From Mansonella perstans (lineage: Eukaryota; Nematoda; Chromadorea; Rhabditida; Onchocercidae): a DNA stretch of 34,422 bases. Positions 11,396 through 21,338 of this stretch are shown one piece after another. The DNA is taken from the NCBI GenBank assembly GCA_037074765.1, contig JBAMDO010000372.1, positions 1-34,422 on the forward strand. Direction: 5' to 3'. Made by a program: the position numbers and the translations under genes. Under the pieces are notes generated by a model that had not been told where the DNA came from, ran no database searches, and saw only the letters and a list, made by a program, of their open reading frames with translations. Within the stretch, counting starts at the first letter, position 1. Every line of letters starts with the position of its first letter.

Positions 11396-11655
11396 CTTTT
11401 CTTTTCTTTCTTTTCTCTCTCTCTCTTTCTCTCTTTCTCTGTCTGACTTTTCTTTTTTGAATAACGAAAAATGAAATTTATGATAACTGTAAATATTATT
11501 ATCACTTTTTTTTTTTACGAAAAAAGGAAATTTTTTGAATTGTGTAAACATTTTTAACGATGTTATTTAAATTGAAATTTCTTCTTTCCTTTCTTTTTCT
11601 TTTTCATTTCTCTTTCTCTTTCTCATTTCCTTTTTTTCTTTTTCTCTTCATTCAT
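11396..11655. repeat. two CT-rich polypyrimidine tracts
   Basis: Plus-strand C/T tracts at about 11396-11445 (with a run of TCTCTCTCTC) and 11576-11655 flank a T-rich stretch. They are low-complexity DNA. Open frames across them encode only S/F/L or R/E/K runs. Confidence 0.7.
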
Positions 11656-12640
11656 ATATTACTGCTTATCCTAAACTTTACTTCTTTCAACGCTAATAAT
11701 TAAATTTCAAATAAATGTAAAAAAAAAAAAAAAAAAAATTTCTTAAAATTTCTACAATTTATTATTTCTTTATCAAAAATTATTCAAAACAACAACAATT
11801 TCATCTTTTTGTCATGGATTTAACAAAAAAATTTTTCAGTTAAATTAATACAAAATTGTTATCTTCATTGCTTCGCTTTTCCTTCCTTATACTCTTCTCC
11901 CTGCTCATACCTTCTTGTAAAATATATGATAATTATTTTCTTTTAAATTATTTCAAAATTTTTAAGTAAAATTGTCAAAATAATGTTATTTGTAAAAAAA
12001 ATTTCTTAAAAATCATTATTTTCTTTCAATTTTGTACATTAATCGTTGGTTGTAATTTTAAAACTAAAAAATTGCATGAAAACTCAAAAAGCAAATGCAT
12101 TTTTACTAATGGCCAACCATATGAAAATTCATACTAATAGCCAACATATGGAAATTCAATTCTGCATTGCAAAAGCAAATTTCACAAATTAAAAACCGAA
12201 CTTCAGGAATTAAAAAAAAAAAAAATGATAATGGGAAGAAATATAATTTAAATTACTAAATGATGGCTTTGAAAATTAATTATCCTATCATTTTCATTTA
12301 AAGACAGAAAAAAATAAAAGGGAAATTTTATTTGTTTAAATTTTCAGTGTTTTATTTCTTCATTTTTTTTTTTAATCATTTCTACAAAATATTTTATTTT
12401 AATTTTAATTCTATTTTAAATTAATATTTTATTTTAATTTCATTCCTTTTTTGTAATTAATCGATTTATACTATCAATCTATTTATTCATTTCCACATTT
12501 CCTGTCAGTTATTTTTTTCATTTTGATTACCATTTGAATAAATATGAAATCCTCATCCATATTCATTTCATTCTCTTCTAATATCATATAAAACACATAT
12601 TATCAATGCTTGCATTTTTAGCATAAGAAAAAAATAAGAT

Positions 12641-12745
12641 GAAAGAAATAGAGAGGGAAAGAAGAGAAGTACAGAAGAAAAGCAAGGAAAGAGAGAGACA
12701 ATAACGGAGAGACAATAGTAGAGAGACAATAATAGAGAGATCAAT
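12641..12745. repeat. GA-rich tract ending in a ~15-bp tandem repeat
   Basis: A purine-rich tract leads into about four imperfect copies of GAGAGACAATAGTA (14-15 bases) between about 12690 and 12745. The minus-strand open frame over it is a translation of CT-rich sequence and is not taken as a gene. Confidence 0.7.
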
Positions 12746-15120
12746 AAAATCAATCAAAAAGTTTTTTTAAAAAAAAAAGCAAAAAAAAACAAAAAAATGA
12801 ATATTGATTGATTCTTGTAGTTTTGCGAAATATTTAAAATAGCTAAAATGAATTAATTGATTAATTTCATTTTAATGTTGAACATTTCAAATAATAATCA
12901 GCAAACAATTAATAATAGTGATTACAAATAATGACAGTGATATCAATGATGATTATGATAATTACAACAATGGCAATAATAATGATAATTACAATAAAAA
13001 TAATAATATTATAAAGAGTGATAGTAATAGCAGTGTTAATAAGAATCTACACAATGTTAATAAGAATCTGCTACAAAAGCATGATTATATAATTCATTTC
13101 AATTTTATTTATTAACTGCTTGTAAAATTAATAAAAAATAGTAAAAATGTCATGGAAAAGTCAAAAGATCCAAAAAAACAGGGGTTAGAAAAATGGAAAT
13201 AAAAAAAAAATGGTTATCAAAATGATTATTTTCATTAAGTTTTGATTAATTAGCAACAATTTGTTTCATCGTTTATTCAGTATGGAACGTAAAATTGTTT
13301 GTTAATTAAAAAGTTTGAAAGAAACTTAAAAAACAAAAAAAAAAAAAACTATAAACAATTGTGTTCGCATTAGTACAGCGATAAATGCATGCAGTTATAT
13401 TAAGTATGAAATAATGAGTTTGAACAAGTTAACTTATTTTGTAATTAATATTACCACTGCATTAATCATATTTTAGATAAGGTTTAAAATTTGAAAATGT
13501 AAGACTTGTAAAATTTGATAATTTAAAACTTCTGAAATTTGATAATTCAAAACTTGTGAAATTTGAAAAATTTGATTGATTCAAAAAATACTGTTTAAAA
13601 TTCATGCAATCTACAACATTGATGAATTTTTGTAATTTGAATTTCATTAAAAAAAGCAAAATGCTTTGGCTAAAAAACTAAATTTTTCCAAAAAATTTTT
13701 TTTTCATCATTATCATTGATCGCTTATTCTTTTTCAGCAATTATATATATGCTATATTGTAGTGAATAAAATCATAACTTCAAATGAAATTAAAAAGAAA
13801 GAAACTTCAGATAAACGAGTAAACAAATTCTAATTCAAATATAATTCATATTGATCACTTCAAATATGAAATGGAACAATTTGAAAATTTTCTCTTGATC
13901 ATTGCATATATCCTTTTAACAATAAAACAATAATGATCACTACTCATTTCAATTTCTGACATTTTTTGTTGCTTTATTTCAATATCTGGTAATTTTTGAT
14001 ATTTCATTATTCCTTTTAAAATAAACAAATGACAAATCATTTCAAATATCATTATCGTATTTCACAGATATTTTTATATATGCATAATAAAAATAGAGAG
14101 TTTTTAAAATGAACATTTAGAAATAACTGTTAAAAATTTGTACGTGAAGAAATGAGTTTTTAAAATTGTTAAAGTGACAAATGGCAAAATATAACAAGTT
14201 TTTTTCTCTTAAAATAAACAAATTCGTCATTTTAAAAAATGATTAAGTTACTTAGATGTACACTAAATTGAAATATTCGTAACTTATGTACTTCATTAAA
14301 AGAAACTAAACCATTAACAAATTTCTTTATTTTGTTACCTGTACCATCAAAGTAACTGGTACCAAAAAATAATAAACCTGTTTTTCTTCCCTTTTTTTTC
14401 ATTGGTAAGCTTTAAATAAATTTTGCCTTTTCAAAATATTTACTACTAATTAATTTTATATCGTATTTACAGTAATTTCCTGAAATATAAGGCAATTGGC
14501 TTAGTACGATGTAAAAATGAATTTACTAAATGACATTTATCATTGCACTCAGCATAAATATTAAAATATGTAAATCAAGCAAATAGAAATTCAAAGTGAA
14601 CTCATAGTGATGTCTAATTTTTGAGAAAAATTAATAAAAGTTAAAGCATAATAAATCAATTAACAAATTCATTAATAATTAAAAAATTTTATAGTTAAAT
14701 TATAATGGGATGAAAATGATTGTATGACGGTATCCTGCGACAAATTAATATTTTATTTCATTTCAAGTTCCCTTATCTACTTCCGCCCTCAAGCTAGAAA
14801 AAAATAGCCAGCTTACACTGAATGCTAGTGATATTTTCGGTATTTTATTATTTACATGAAGAAATGAAATATTTCAAAAAAAAAAAAAAAAAAAAGAACG
14901 AAAACGTTACAATTCCTTTTATTCAAGACGAAGTCAAGCAAAAGGGAAAGAAAAAAAAGAGAATAAAATATTTTGATTATCAGATGGTCGAGAAAAAAAT
15001 GAATAGCATTTAAAATTTGTTGGGAAAGTAGAAAGTATAGCACTGACAACAATTTACTGATAAGAGTTTGGCGAAAAAAAAAATTGAAAAGAGGAAGAAG
15101 AGTGAAAGAAGAAGGAAGCA
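12746..15120. other. AT-rich sequence, no gene recognised
   Basis: It holds an AAT/GAT-rich stretch at 12905-13030, a 24-bp tandem repeat at 13501-13572, and poly-A runs at 13336-13349 and 14877-14895. A slightly GC-richer patch lies at 14725-14840, but neither strand is open there for long enough to call an exon. Confidence 0.45.
13501..13572. repeat. 24-bp tandem repeat, three copies
   Basis: Three imperfect copies of a unit around AAAACTTGTGAAATTTGATA (24 bases). On the minus strand it stays open and reads as repeated SNFTSF/LSNFRSF-like peptides, but no gene context supports translation. Confidence 0.7.
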
Positions 15121-15270
15121 ATGAAAATTTTAAACAATTCGATAAGAAGTTTGTTGGTACAATGTTCCGAAGTGAAAAATGACCAGTCCGGTGGAACAGT
15201 TGGAACAGATTATCAGATTATTGATAACATCATTGACAATATATTGATAAATGACAATCTGGAAATAGTT
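15121..15270 (+). CDS. weak candidate coding exon
   Basis: From an ATG the plus strand reads MKILNNSIRSLLVQCSEVKN, then a segment with IIDNIIDNILINDNLEIV, before a GTAAAC donor-like site at 15271. GC is a little higher and composition is more protein-like than in the surroundings. No partner exon, homology or domain is visible. It may be chance or a short relic. Confidence 0.2.
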
Positions 15271-17284
15271 GTAAACAAATATTTCTCTTTTTTTTTCTTC
15301 TTGAAAAAACTATAAAATATAGCATAGCTAATTACTGAAAACAATTGGTCAAAGATCATTTACAAAGTAATTAATTGTTAAGGATATATTTTTACCCAAT
15401 CAACATTTAAACAAAAAACTTTAATAAAGTTAAATGTACATTCATTTAGTAATGTCGGAGACTTAATAAAAATCGAAAAACTAATAATAGTAACAATAAA
15501 TAATATTAACAATAATAAACAATAATAGTAACAATAATCGCATCAAAATAAGGAAGGAGTGAAAATACTAAATGAAAATTTGAAATTTGGTACTTCTTAA
15601 GTTTCATTTTACTGAAGCAGATTGACCGAAAAGTTTTTCATACATGTGAAATTTAATGAGAAAATTTCCAATGAATATATTTTCCACAAAAAAAAAAAAA
15701 AATTTAATTTCGATGGGCAAAAGAATTGCAAAGAAAAATTACTGAGGAATATATTTGACAACAAATCAAATGACCAATAACTTTCATTCCTGTTACTGAT
15801 ATCACTGACTGCTATTTCTATAATGATAATAGTAGGAACATTGGTAATAGCAACGATGATGACAACAATATTTAGCAGCAGAACTGTATAACCGCTATTA
15901 AAAGCTAATTGTATTAATAATTTTTTTAAATTATTCGTTTATAATTAATTAAAATTTATTAATGTTATTGTTATTTGCTTTATTCTTCGCTTCGTATTAC
16001 GACCATTATTATTATTATTATTTTGTTATTATTATATTGTATATTTATGCATACGTAATAACGATATCATAAATGTTAATAATATTGCCATTTTCTAATT
16101 TGTTAATTTTTCATCAAAAAAATAAAAATAAAAATATTTGAAATGATCGATGCAACAATTGAAATGATAGCAAAATTTTTTTTCCTGTTTAAGCTTTAGC
16201 AATTAAAGTTTCCTGATATTTAATAACTGGCATTTTACAAAGAGTAATTGTAATGAGTATCGAGATATCTATGAATGAAATACATCTAACAAGTACCAAT
16301 ATATCTGTAAATAGAACTGAGATAACTTTATCAAGTTATTCATTATGTCCTTTCAAGTGCTGCAACGATACTGTAGCGATAGTGATAATGTAGCAATACT
16401 GCACTATCAAAAACCAATTATATAAATATTTCGTATTAATTATTCGTTTATAATTAATTAAAATTATATGGAAAAACATTGATGGTAACATATCAGCTGT
16501 TCATATTTTCTGTCAGGATAAAAGAGTAAAAATAAAAACCACCGAAGCTATAGTAATATAGAATTTGATATTTTTGTTGTTTGAATTTCAATGAAGCAAA
16601 TTATTAATTTCAGTTGACAGAAAAAAAAAATTGATAGAAAAGACAAAAAACAAACATAGTGAACTGAATTATAATCAAACTATTTCATTCAAAATTGAAT
16701 TGAATTTAAACTCGAAATTGAACTGAATTATGAATGGAGAAAAAATCATTTATGATTAGGTACGGGATAAGTGTAAGGAAATAATTTTATGAATGAAGAA
16801 AAAAAGTTTGAGAAAAAATTAAAGAAGTGTTCATTTTTTTAAAATTCAACTTTCAAATTGATAACCATTCATTATTACCACTGTGTTATCACAGCATATT
16901 GATATATTTATAATTGAAAGGCGAAAAAAAAAAGAAATGACTTAATGATCTGATCTGTTCCAATCAATTCAGTAGTATGAAATAAAAAAAAAAAAAGAAA
17001 AACCTTTTGTTAAATAAAATCAAATCAAATATATTTAATGAATGAATGAAATAATACATAAATGAATAAATGAAAATGACAGTAATAATTATTCAATTAA
17101 ATTACTAAATATTTCCATAACATTTAAGTTTTCTGATGGCAAATCGAAATCCAAAAACAAATGATAGATACTAAACCAATCAATCATATAACATTTGCCC
17201 ATTACTTTTTCTTTTCCGATAATCGCTGCATTTGTAGACGATGAATAATCTAAAATATGCAAACGAATTGTAGCATATGTTTAA
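15271..17284. other. AT-rich sequence with dispersed short repeats
   Basis: No gene recognised. It contains AAT/AAC-rich low-complexity DNA (15477-15540), poly-A runs, and a 26-base direct repeat at 15931-15956 and 16440-16465 (TTATTCGTTTATAATTAATT core). Confidence 0.45.
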
Positions 17285-17318
17285 TACAAATCACACATAC
17301 ACACACATACACACACAT

Positions 17319-17358
<40 letters not shown>

Positions 17359-17550
17359 ACACACACACATACACACACACACACATATACACACACACAT
17401 ACACACACATACATACACACACACACATACGCCCACAGATAAAATACATAAACATACATGCACACATACATATGCATATTTTCGGGAAAAATAAATTTTA
17501 AATAGTAGAAAAAAGAAATAAAAAATTAAATTTTTACAAAATTAGATAGA
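17285..17550. repeat. CA-rich microsatellite block, copy 1
   Basis: About 170 bases of ACAC/ACAT dinucleotide repeat, followed by a non-repetitive tail (GCCCACAGATAAAATACATA, then ...GAAAAATAAATTTTAAA...). The tail reappears after the second CA block at 17573, so block and tail form a duplicated unit. Open frames through it (HTHTHT or VCVCVC) are artefacts of the dinucleotide repeat. Confidence 0.85.
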
Positions 17551-17571
17551 CTTAAATTAATAGAATTATCG

Positions 17572-17572
<1 letters not shown>

Positions 17573-17608
<36 letters not shown>

Positions 17609-17800
17609 ATACACACATACACATACACATACACACATACACACATATATATATATATATTCACATAAACATACACGCCCATGAATACATAAAATACATA
17701 AGCATACACACACATACACAGGCATGTTCTTGAGAAAAATAAATTTTAAACAGATTTTTAAGCAAAGAAAAAAAATTAAATTTTTCAATATTTTAGTAAA
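17573..17800. repeat. CA-rich microsatellite block, copy 2
   Basis: ACAC/ACAT repeat with a short TA run (17646-17660), then a tail (CGCCCATGAATACATAAAAT, then GAGAAAAATAAATTTTAAAC...) matching the tail of the block at 17285. The offset is roughly 270-290 bases, as expected for a tandem duplication followed by divergence. Confidence 0.8.
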
Positions 17801-17984
17801 ATAAAAAATTAAATGAAAGTCTAATGAAAAATTAAATTAAGTGAGCGATTTGTAATTAAGTTTGCAAATACAATGAAGTTTTTTTTTTTTTTTTTAGATC
17901 AATGATCCCAAAGTTCCACGCGAATATAAAATATGAATTGTAAAGGAAGGCGGTGGTAGCATATTGAATAAAAAATAAACAAGT

Positions 17985-18158
17985 TTTTCAATATTTGCTT
18001 GACCAGTGACCATTTTTGGTTCTTTTTTAACTTATATATTGGAAGCTTTGAATAAAGTTTATTTTCAAATTAATAAAAGTTATTATTTTTAAGCCTTTTA
18101 ATCTGTACTAAAAAAAAAAAAAACCTAAAATGGTCATTGGTCAAGCAAATATTGAAAA
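17985..18158. mobile_element. fold-back (MITE-like) element with 44-base inverted repeats
   Basis: The left arm at 17985-18028 (core CAATATTTGCTTGACCAGTG) and the right arm at 18115-18158 are inverted copies with 3 mismatches in 44 bases. They enclose an 86-base AT-rich spacer. No reading frame lies inside. No clear target-site duplication is visible, so this may be a MITE or an inverted duplication. A transcript would form a long hairpin. Confidence 0.65.
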
Positions 18159-18411
18159 TGGCTGCTCTATACGATTAAAATAGAATGAAACATTTTTGCT
18201 ATTTGACAATGAAAAATATCGATCCAAAAATAGCAGAAGATATTTGAAAAATTAACGAAAATATTCAGATCAGATATTTTACATTAATTGAAAGTTGTTG
18301 AATTAATTAAAACCACAAGCTCTCTTAATTATTAAATTGATATAATTAAGTGTATTAACCATGAAATGACAAATTGCCATCTTCTGAGTACTTTTTAGTT
18401 CAATTATTTAT
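18159..18411. other. AT-rich sequence, nothing recognised
   Basis: AT-rich unique sequence between the fold-back element and a coding-like patch. No open frame of interest on either strand. Confidence 0.4.
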
Positions 18412-18439
18412 TTAATATTTGATTATTTTAATAAATTTA

Positions 18440-18594
18440 ATTATCCGGAAAATCTCAGTCAACGCATCAAGTGAAGATGGTACAAAATTACCACAGAGTT
18501 GTACGTGAACTTTAAACTTTTTATCCGTCAGTGGGCAAATCAATACGTGAAGATAATGTAAACTTATCGTTACCTTTTTTATTTTGTTTTTCAC
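18440..18594 (-). other. coding-like patch, unassigned
   Basis: GC is locally raised. In one minus-strand frame it reads HYLHVLICPLTDKKFKVHVQ then LCGNFVPSSLDALTEIFR. A neighbouring frame gives FTLSSRIDLPTDG before a stop, as if a frame break lies near the PLTD/LPTDG overlap. A possible donor is CTCTGTG/GTAATT. No acceptor with a polypyrimidine tract is evident. It could be a gene relic or a poorly resolved exon. No family is recognised. Confidence 0.25.
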
Positions 18595-18974
18595 TTTTCA
18601 GACCAAATGTTTTTTTTCTTGTTTTTTTTTTTTTTTTTTTTTTCAATTAAAGTCTAAAAGTTCAACAATTTACAATTAACAATTTAAATTTCGTACATTC
18701 ACCTGAAATAAATTACATTTCATAAATTCTTCTGTTGCAATTTGATTGAAAAAAAAGATCGATTTATGTAGCCATTTAACTTTTCAATATTTTTTTTTTA
18801 ATTTTTTTCAAATTGAATGAATGTAATATGTGAATCGGTGAACGAACTCATTTCTCAAACTTTTCTTTCATTCATCCTACACTTCTCTTTAATATGCTAA
18901 TTATTTCTATCATTTTGAACAAAAAAATGAATTAAATCAAACAATTTGACAATTTTACTTCACGAAATTGTTAC

Positions 18975-19040
18975 CTTCTTTGGTATTTTTTCAGCCAACG
19001 CAGATGGTTTTGAATCCAGTATGGAATTGAATATATGCAT
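18975..19040 (-). CDS. candidate 5' exon (possibly of the copy 2 membrane protein)
   Basis: The minus strand reads MHIFNSILDSKPSALAEKIP then KK, closed by a GTAACA donor at phase 0. The frame is open a further 11 codons upstream (QLFKNIPFHQQA). Codon and residue choice look genuine compared with the flanks. Joined in phase to the exon starting at 8609 it would give ...ALAEKIPKK-LRKTNKQLSSKK..., a continuous basic linker, but this needs an intron of about 10.4 kb. It may instead belong to a separate or dead gene. No good acceptor precedes it, so it would be a first exon. Confidence 0.35.
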
Positions 19041-19673
19041 GGCTTGTTGATGAAATGGAATGTTTTTAAATAATTGTTCAATTCATAAGAATTGCAAACA
19101 AAATACAAAAGAAATGAAATTTATTAATTCGAAATGAATTTATTCATTCATTTATTAATTACTTTTTTTTCTTTGCATATTTTTTGCAGTAATAATTAAA
19201 CGAAAGAATCTTACGGTCAATAGCCAATATGTTGTTATTGACCTTTAATTTTCATTGGTTAAGATAACAAAAAAAAAGTTATTGATGAGATATTTATTTC
19301 GAATAAATTTTTAAATCAATACTTTTTCTTTTATAAAATTTACATTGAATATTAGTAATATTTATGACATTTGTTATATACTTATGTTAAGTACATAAAC
19401 AAAACTTTGTATTTCACAAAACTTTCATCTCTTTTTAGGCTTTTTTTCGATCCTTTCTATTCATCAATTATCATCCATTATTACACTTGGTTGGTTAATT
19501 TTAAGCCTAAGGCTTGTCCATATAAGTGTTGCTGAGAAAAGAATCGCGAAATTAGCGAATTGAGTGTTTAAAGTACATATGCTGAAATAAAAAAGTGCAG
19601 GAATGGACATTCTCAAAGACCAAAAAAAAAAAAAAAAAAATGAAAACTTTATCAAATGATAATTCGCCATTTG
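19041..19673. other. AT-rich sequence, nothing recognised
   Basis: Unique AT-rich DNA with a poly-A run at 19623-19640. The minus-strand open frame at 19464-19670 contains a long F run from this poly-A and has no gene-like context. Confidence 0.4.
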
Positions 19674-20272
19674 ATCTTTTGCGTAATTGCGTGAAATGAA
19701 AATTATCTTTTGCGTAATTGCGTGAAATGGAAATTATCTTTTGCGTAATTGCGTGAAATGGAAATTATCTTTTGCGTAATTGCGTGAAATGAAAATTATC
19801 TTTTGCGTAATTGCGTGAAATGAAAATTATCTTTTGCGAAATTGCGTGAAATGAAAATTATCTTTTGCGAAATTGCGTGAAATGAAAATTATCTCTTGCA
19901 TAATTGCGTGAAATGAAAATTATCTTTTGCGTAATTGCGTGAAATGAAAATTATCTTTTGCGAAATTGCGTGAAATGAAAATTATCTCTTGCATAATTGC
20001 GTGAAATGAAAATTATCTCTTGCATAATTGCGTGAAATGAAAATTATCTTTTGCGTAATTGCGTGAAATGAAAATTATCTTTTGCGTAATTGCGTGAAAT
20101 GAAAATTATCTTTTGCGAAATTGCGTGAAATGAAAATTATCTTTTGCGTAATTGCGTGAAATGAAAATTATCTTTTGCGTAATTGCGTGAAATGAAATTA
20201 TCTTTTGCGTAATTGCGTGAAATGAAAATTACTTTTGCGAATTGCGTGAAATGAAATTATCTTTGCGAAATC
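19674..20272. repeat. 31-bp tandem satellite, about 19 copies
   Basis: Direct head-to-tail copies of a 31-base unit with core TTGCGTAATTGCGTGAAATG followed by AAAATTATC. Three main variants occur: GCGTAA, GCGAAA and CTCTTGCATAA. The variants are interspersed rather than grouped. The last three units at the right end carry one- or two-base deletions. There are no unique spacers, so it is a satellite and not a CRISPR array. Confidence 0.95.
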
Positions 20273-20834
20273 AAATTTTTTTTTTTACAAATGTAAAAAT
20301 TGTTTCAATCTTTTGCATCGTTTCATACATGAATCAAAAATATTTTGTACACAATATGCATGCAAAAAAAAAAAAAAAAAAGAATATTTTTAAAAGACAA
20401 ATGAATAAAAAAATGAAAATGGAAAAATTCAATTTGCCAATTTTGAAACAAAAATTTTTTTAAAAAATTTTTCTTTTTTTCTTTTGAATTTAATTTATTG
20501 TCATACTTCAATTTCCTTTCACATCCTCTTGCATCCACTTCTCACAGTGTTCAATCACGATGTTTTGTTTTCGTCCTTTAAGAATGAAATGTCTCACTTG
20601 CTAAATCCCTCAATACTATCCAGGCTAAACTTCGTGCATACTTCACTTCGGTTCATAATATACTATTATTTGTACTGATCATTTGTTTTCGATTTTTAGG
20701 AATGATAGTGTTTTATGTGTTTTATATCAGCTGATTGATAAGAACCAAAAATTATTGGGTAACTATCAGTCGATTCATTGATTATACATTTTCAACTCAT
20801 AATAATAAATAGGAAGTATGATAAGATAAGAGCA
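20273..20834. other. intergenic sequence with a slightly GC-richer patch
   Basis: Poly-T and poly-A runs at 20276-20286 and 20365-20381. The patch at 20500-20660 has higher GC. On the minus strand it contains a 20-codon ORF (MNRSEVCTKFSLDSIEGFSK, 20594-20656) with a GTGAGA donor-like site inside its end; on the plus strand it is also open. I cannot assign it to a gene. Confidence 0.3.
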
Positions 20835-21302
20835 ATGATTGTAATTTATTTTAAGACAGTTTCTTTCAGGTAAACTAAACAATTAAGTAAACAATATGCG
20901 ACTTCGATGAATTTATTTGTGTAAAGTCGAACAAATTAAATCAGTCAGCAAAAAATTTTCAACAAAAACAACCAATATCAATGATGAGGTTAATTTGATT
21001 TTCTATGTTTTTTTTTTTTTTTTTTTTCAAAAATAATGGAAAGATTTTAATTTTGAAAGCTTTAATTAAACTAACTAGATAGAACACTGTTTTTTTTTTT
21101 TTTTTTGTGCTTAATACTGAAGGAATCATTTATTCAGAGATCGTTTAAATAGATTAAGCGAAATAATTTGATAGATGCAAATCGAAATTGCCGTTGAAAA
21201 TGCTTAAAATAGAATTTTTGATTGGTAAACATGTTATTAATTTGAGCTTTCATGCATCTAATATACAAGATAGATTAATTTTAAATTTTGTACTAGTTAA
21301 GT

Positions 21303-21338
<36 letters not shown>

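Larger units (their letters stand above)
10017..12640. other. gene-poor AT-rich sequence with simple repeats
   Basis: No gene recognised. It contains a GAT/ATG trinucleotide run at 10650-10690, poly-A runs at 11276-11291 and 11719-11738, and CT-rich polypyrimidine tracts at 11396-11445 and 11580-11655. Open frames here translate to K, F, S and R repeats generated by these tracts. Confidence 0.5.

Noticed and set aside
11031..11551. Several 70-85-residue ORFs on both strands
   Set aside because: They translate polypyrimidine and poly-A tracts into F/S/L or K/E/R runs and overlap one another. No splice structure.
14822..15121. Overlapping ORFs on both strands with K- or F-rich translations
   Set aside because: They arise from a poly-A run and purine-rich DNA; composition is that of noncoding sequence.
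17250..17788. Open frames of HTHTYT or VCVCVY repeats on both strands
   Set aside because: Products of the CA/TG dinucleotide repeat with no splice or gene context.
19674..20272. Regular repeats resembling a CRISPR array
   Set aside because: Copies are directly head to tail with no unique spacers, and the window is eukaryotic. It is a tandem satellite.
21305..21336. Poly-A run as the tail of a retroposed gene
   Set aside because: No coding or repeat-element sequence with direct flanking duplications is found upstream. Simple homopolymer.
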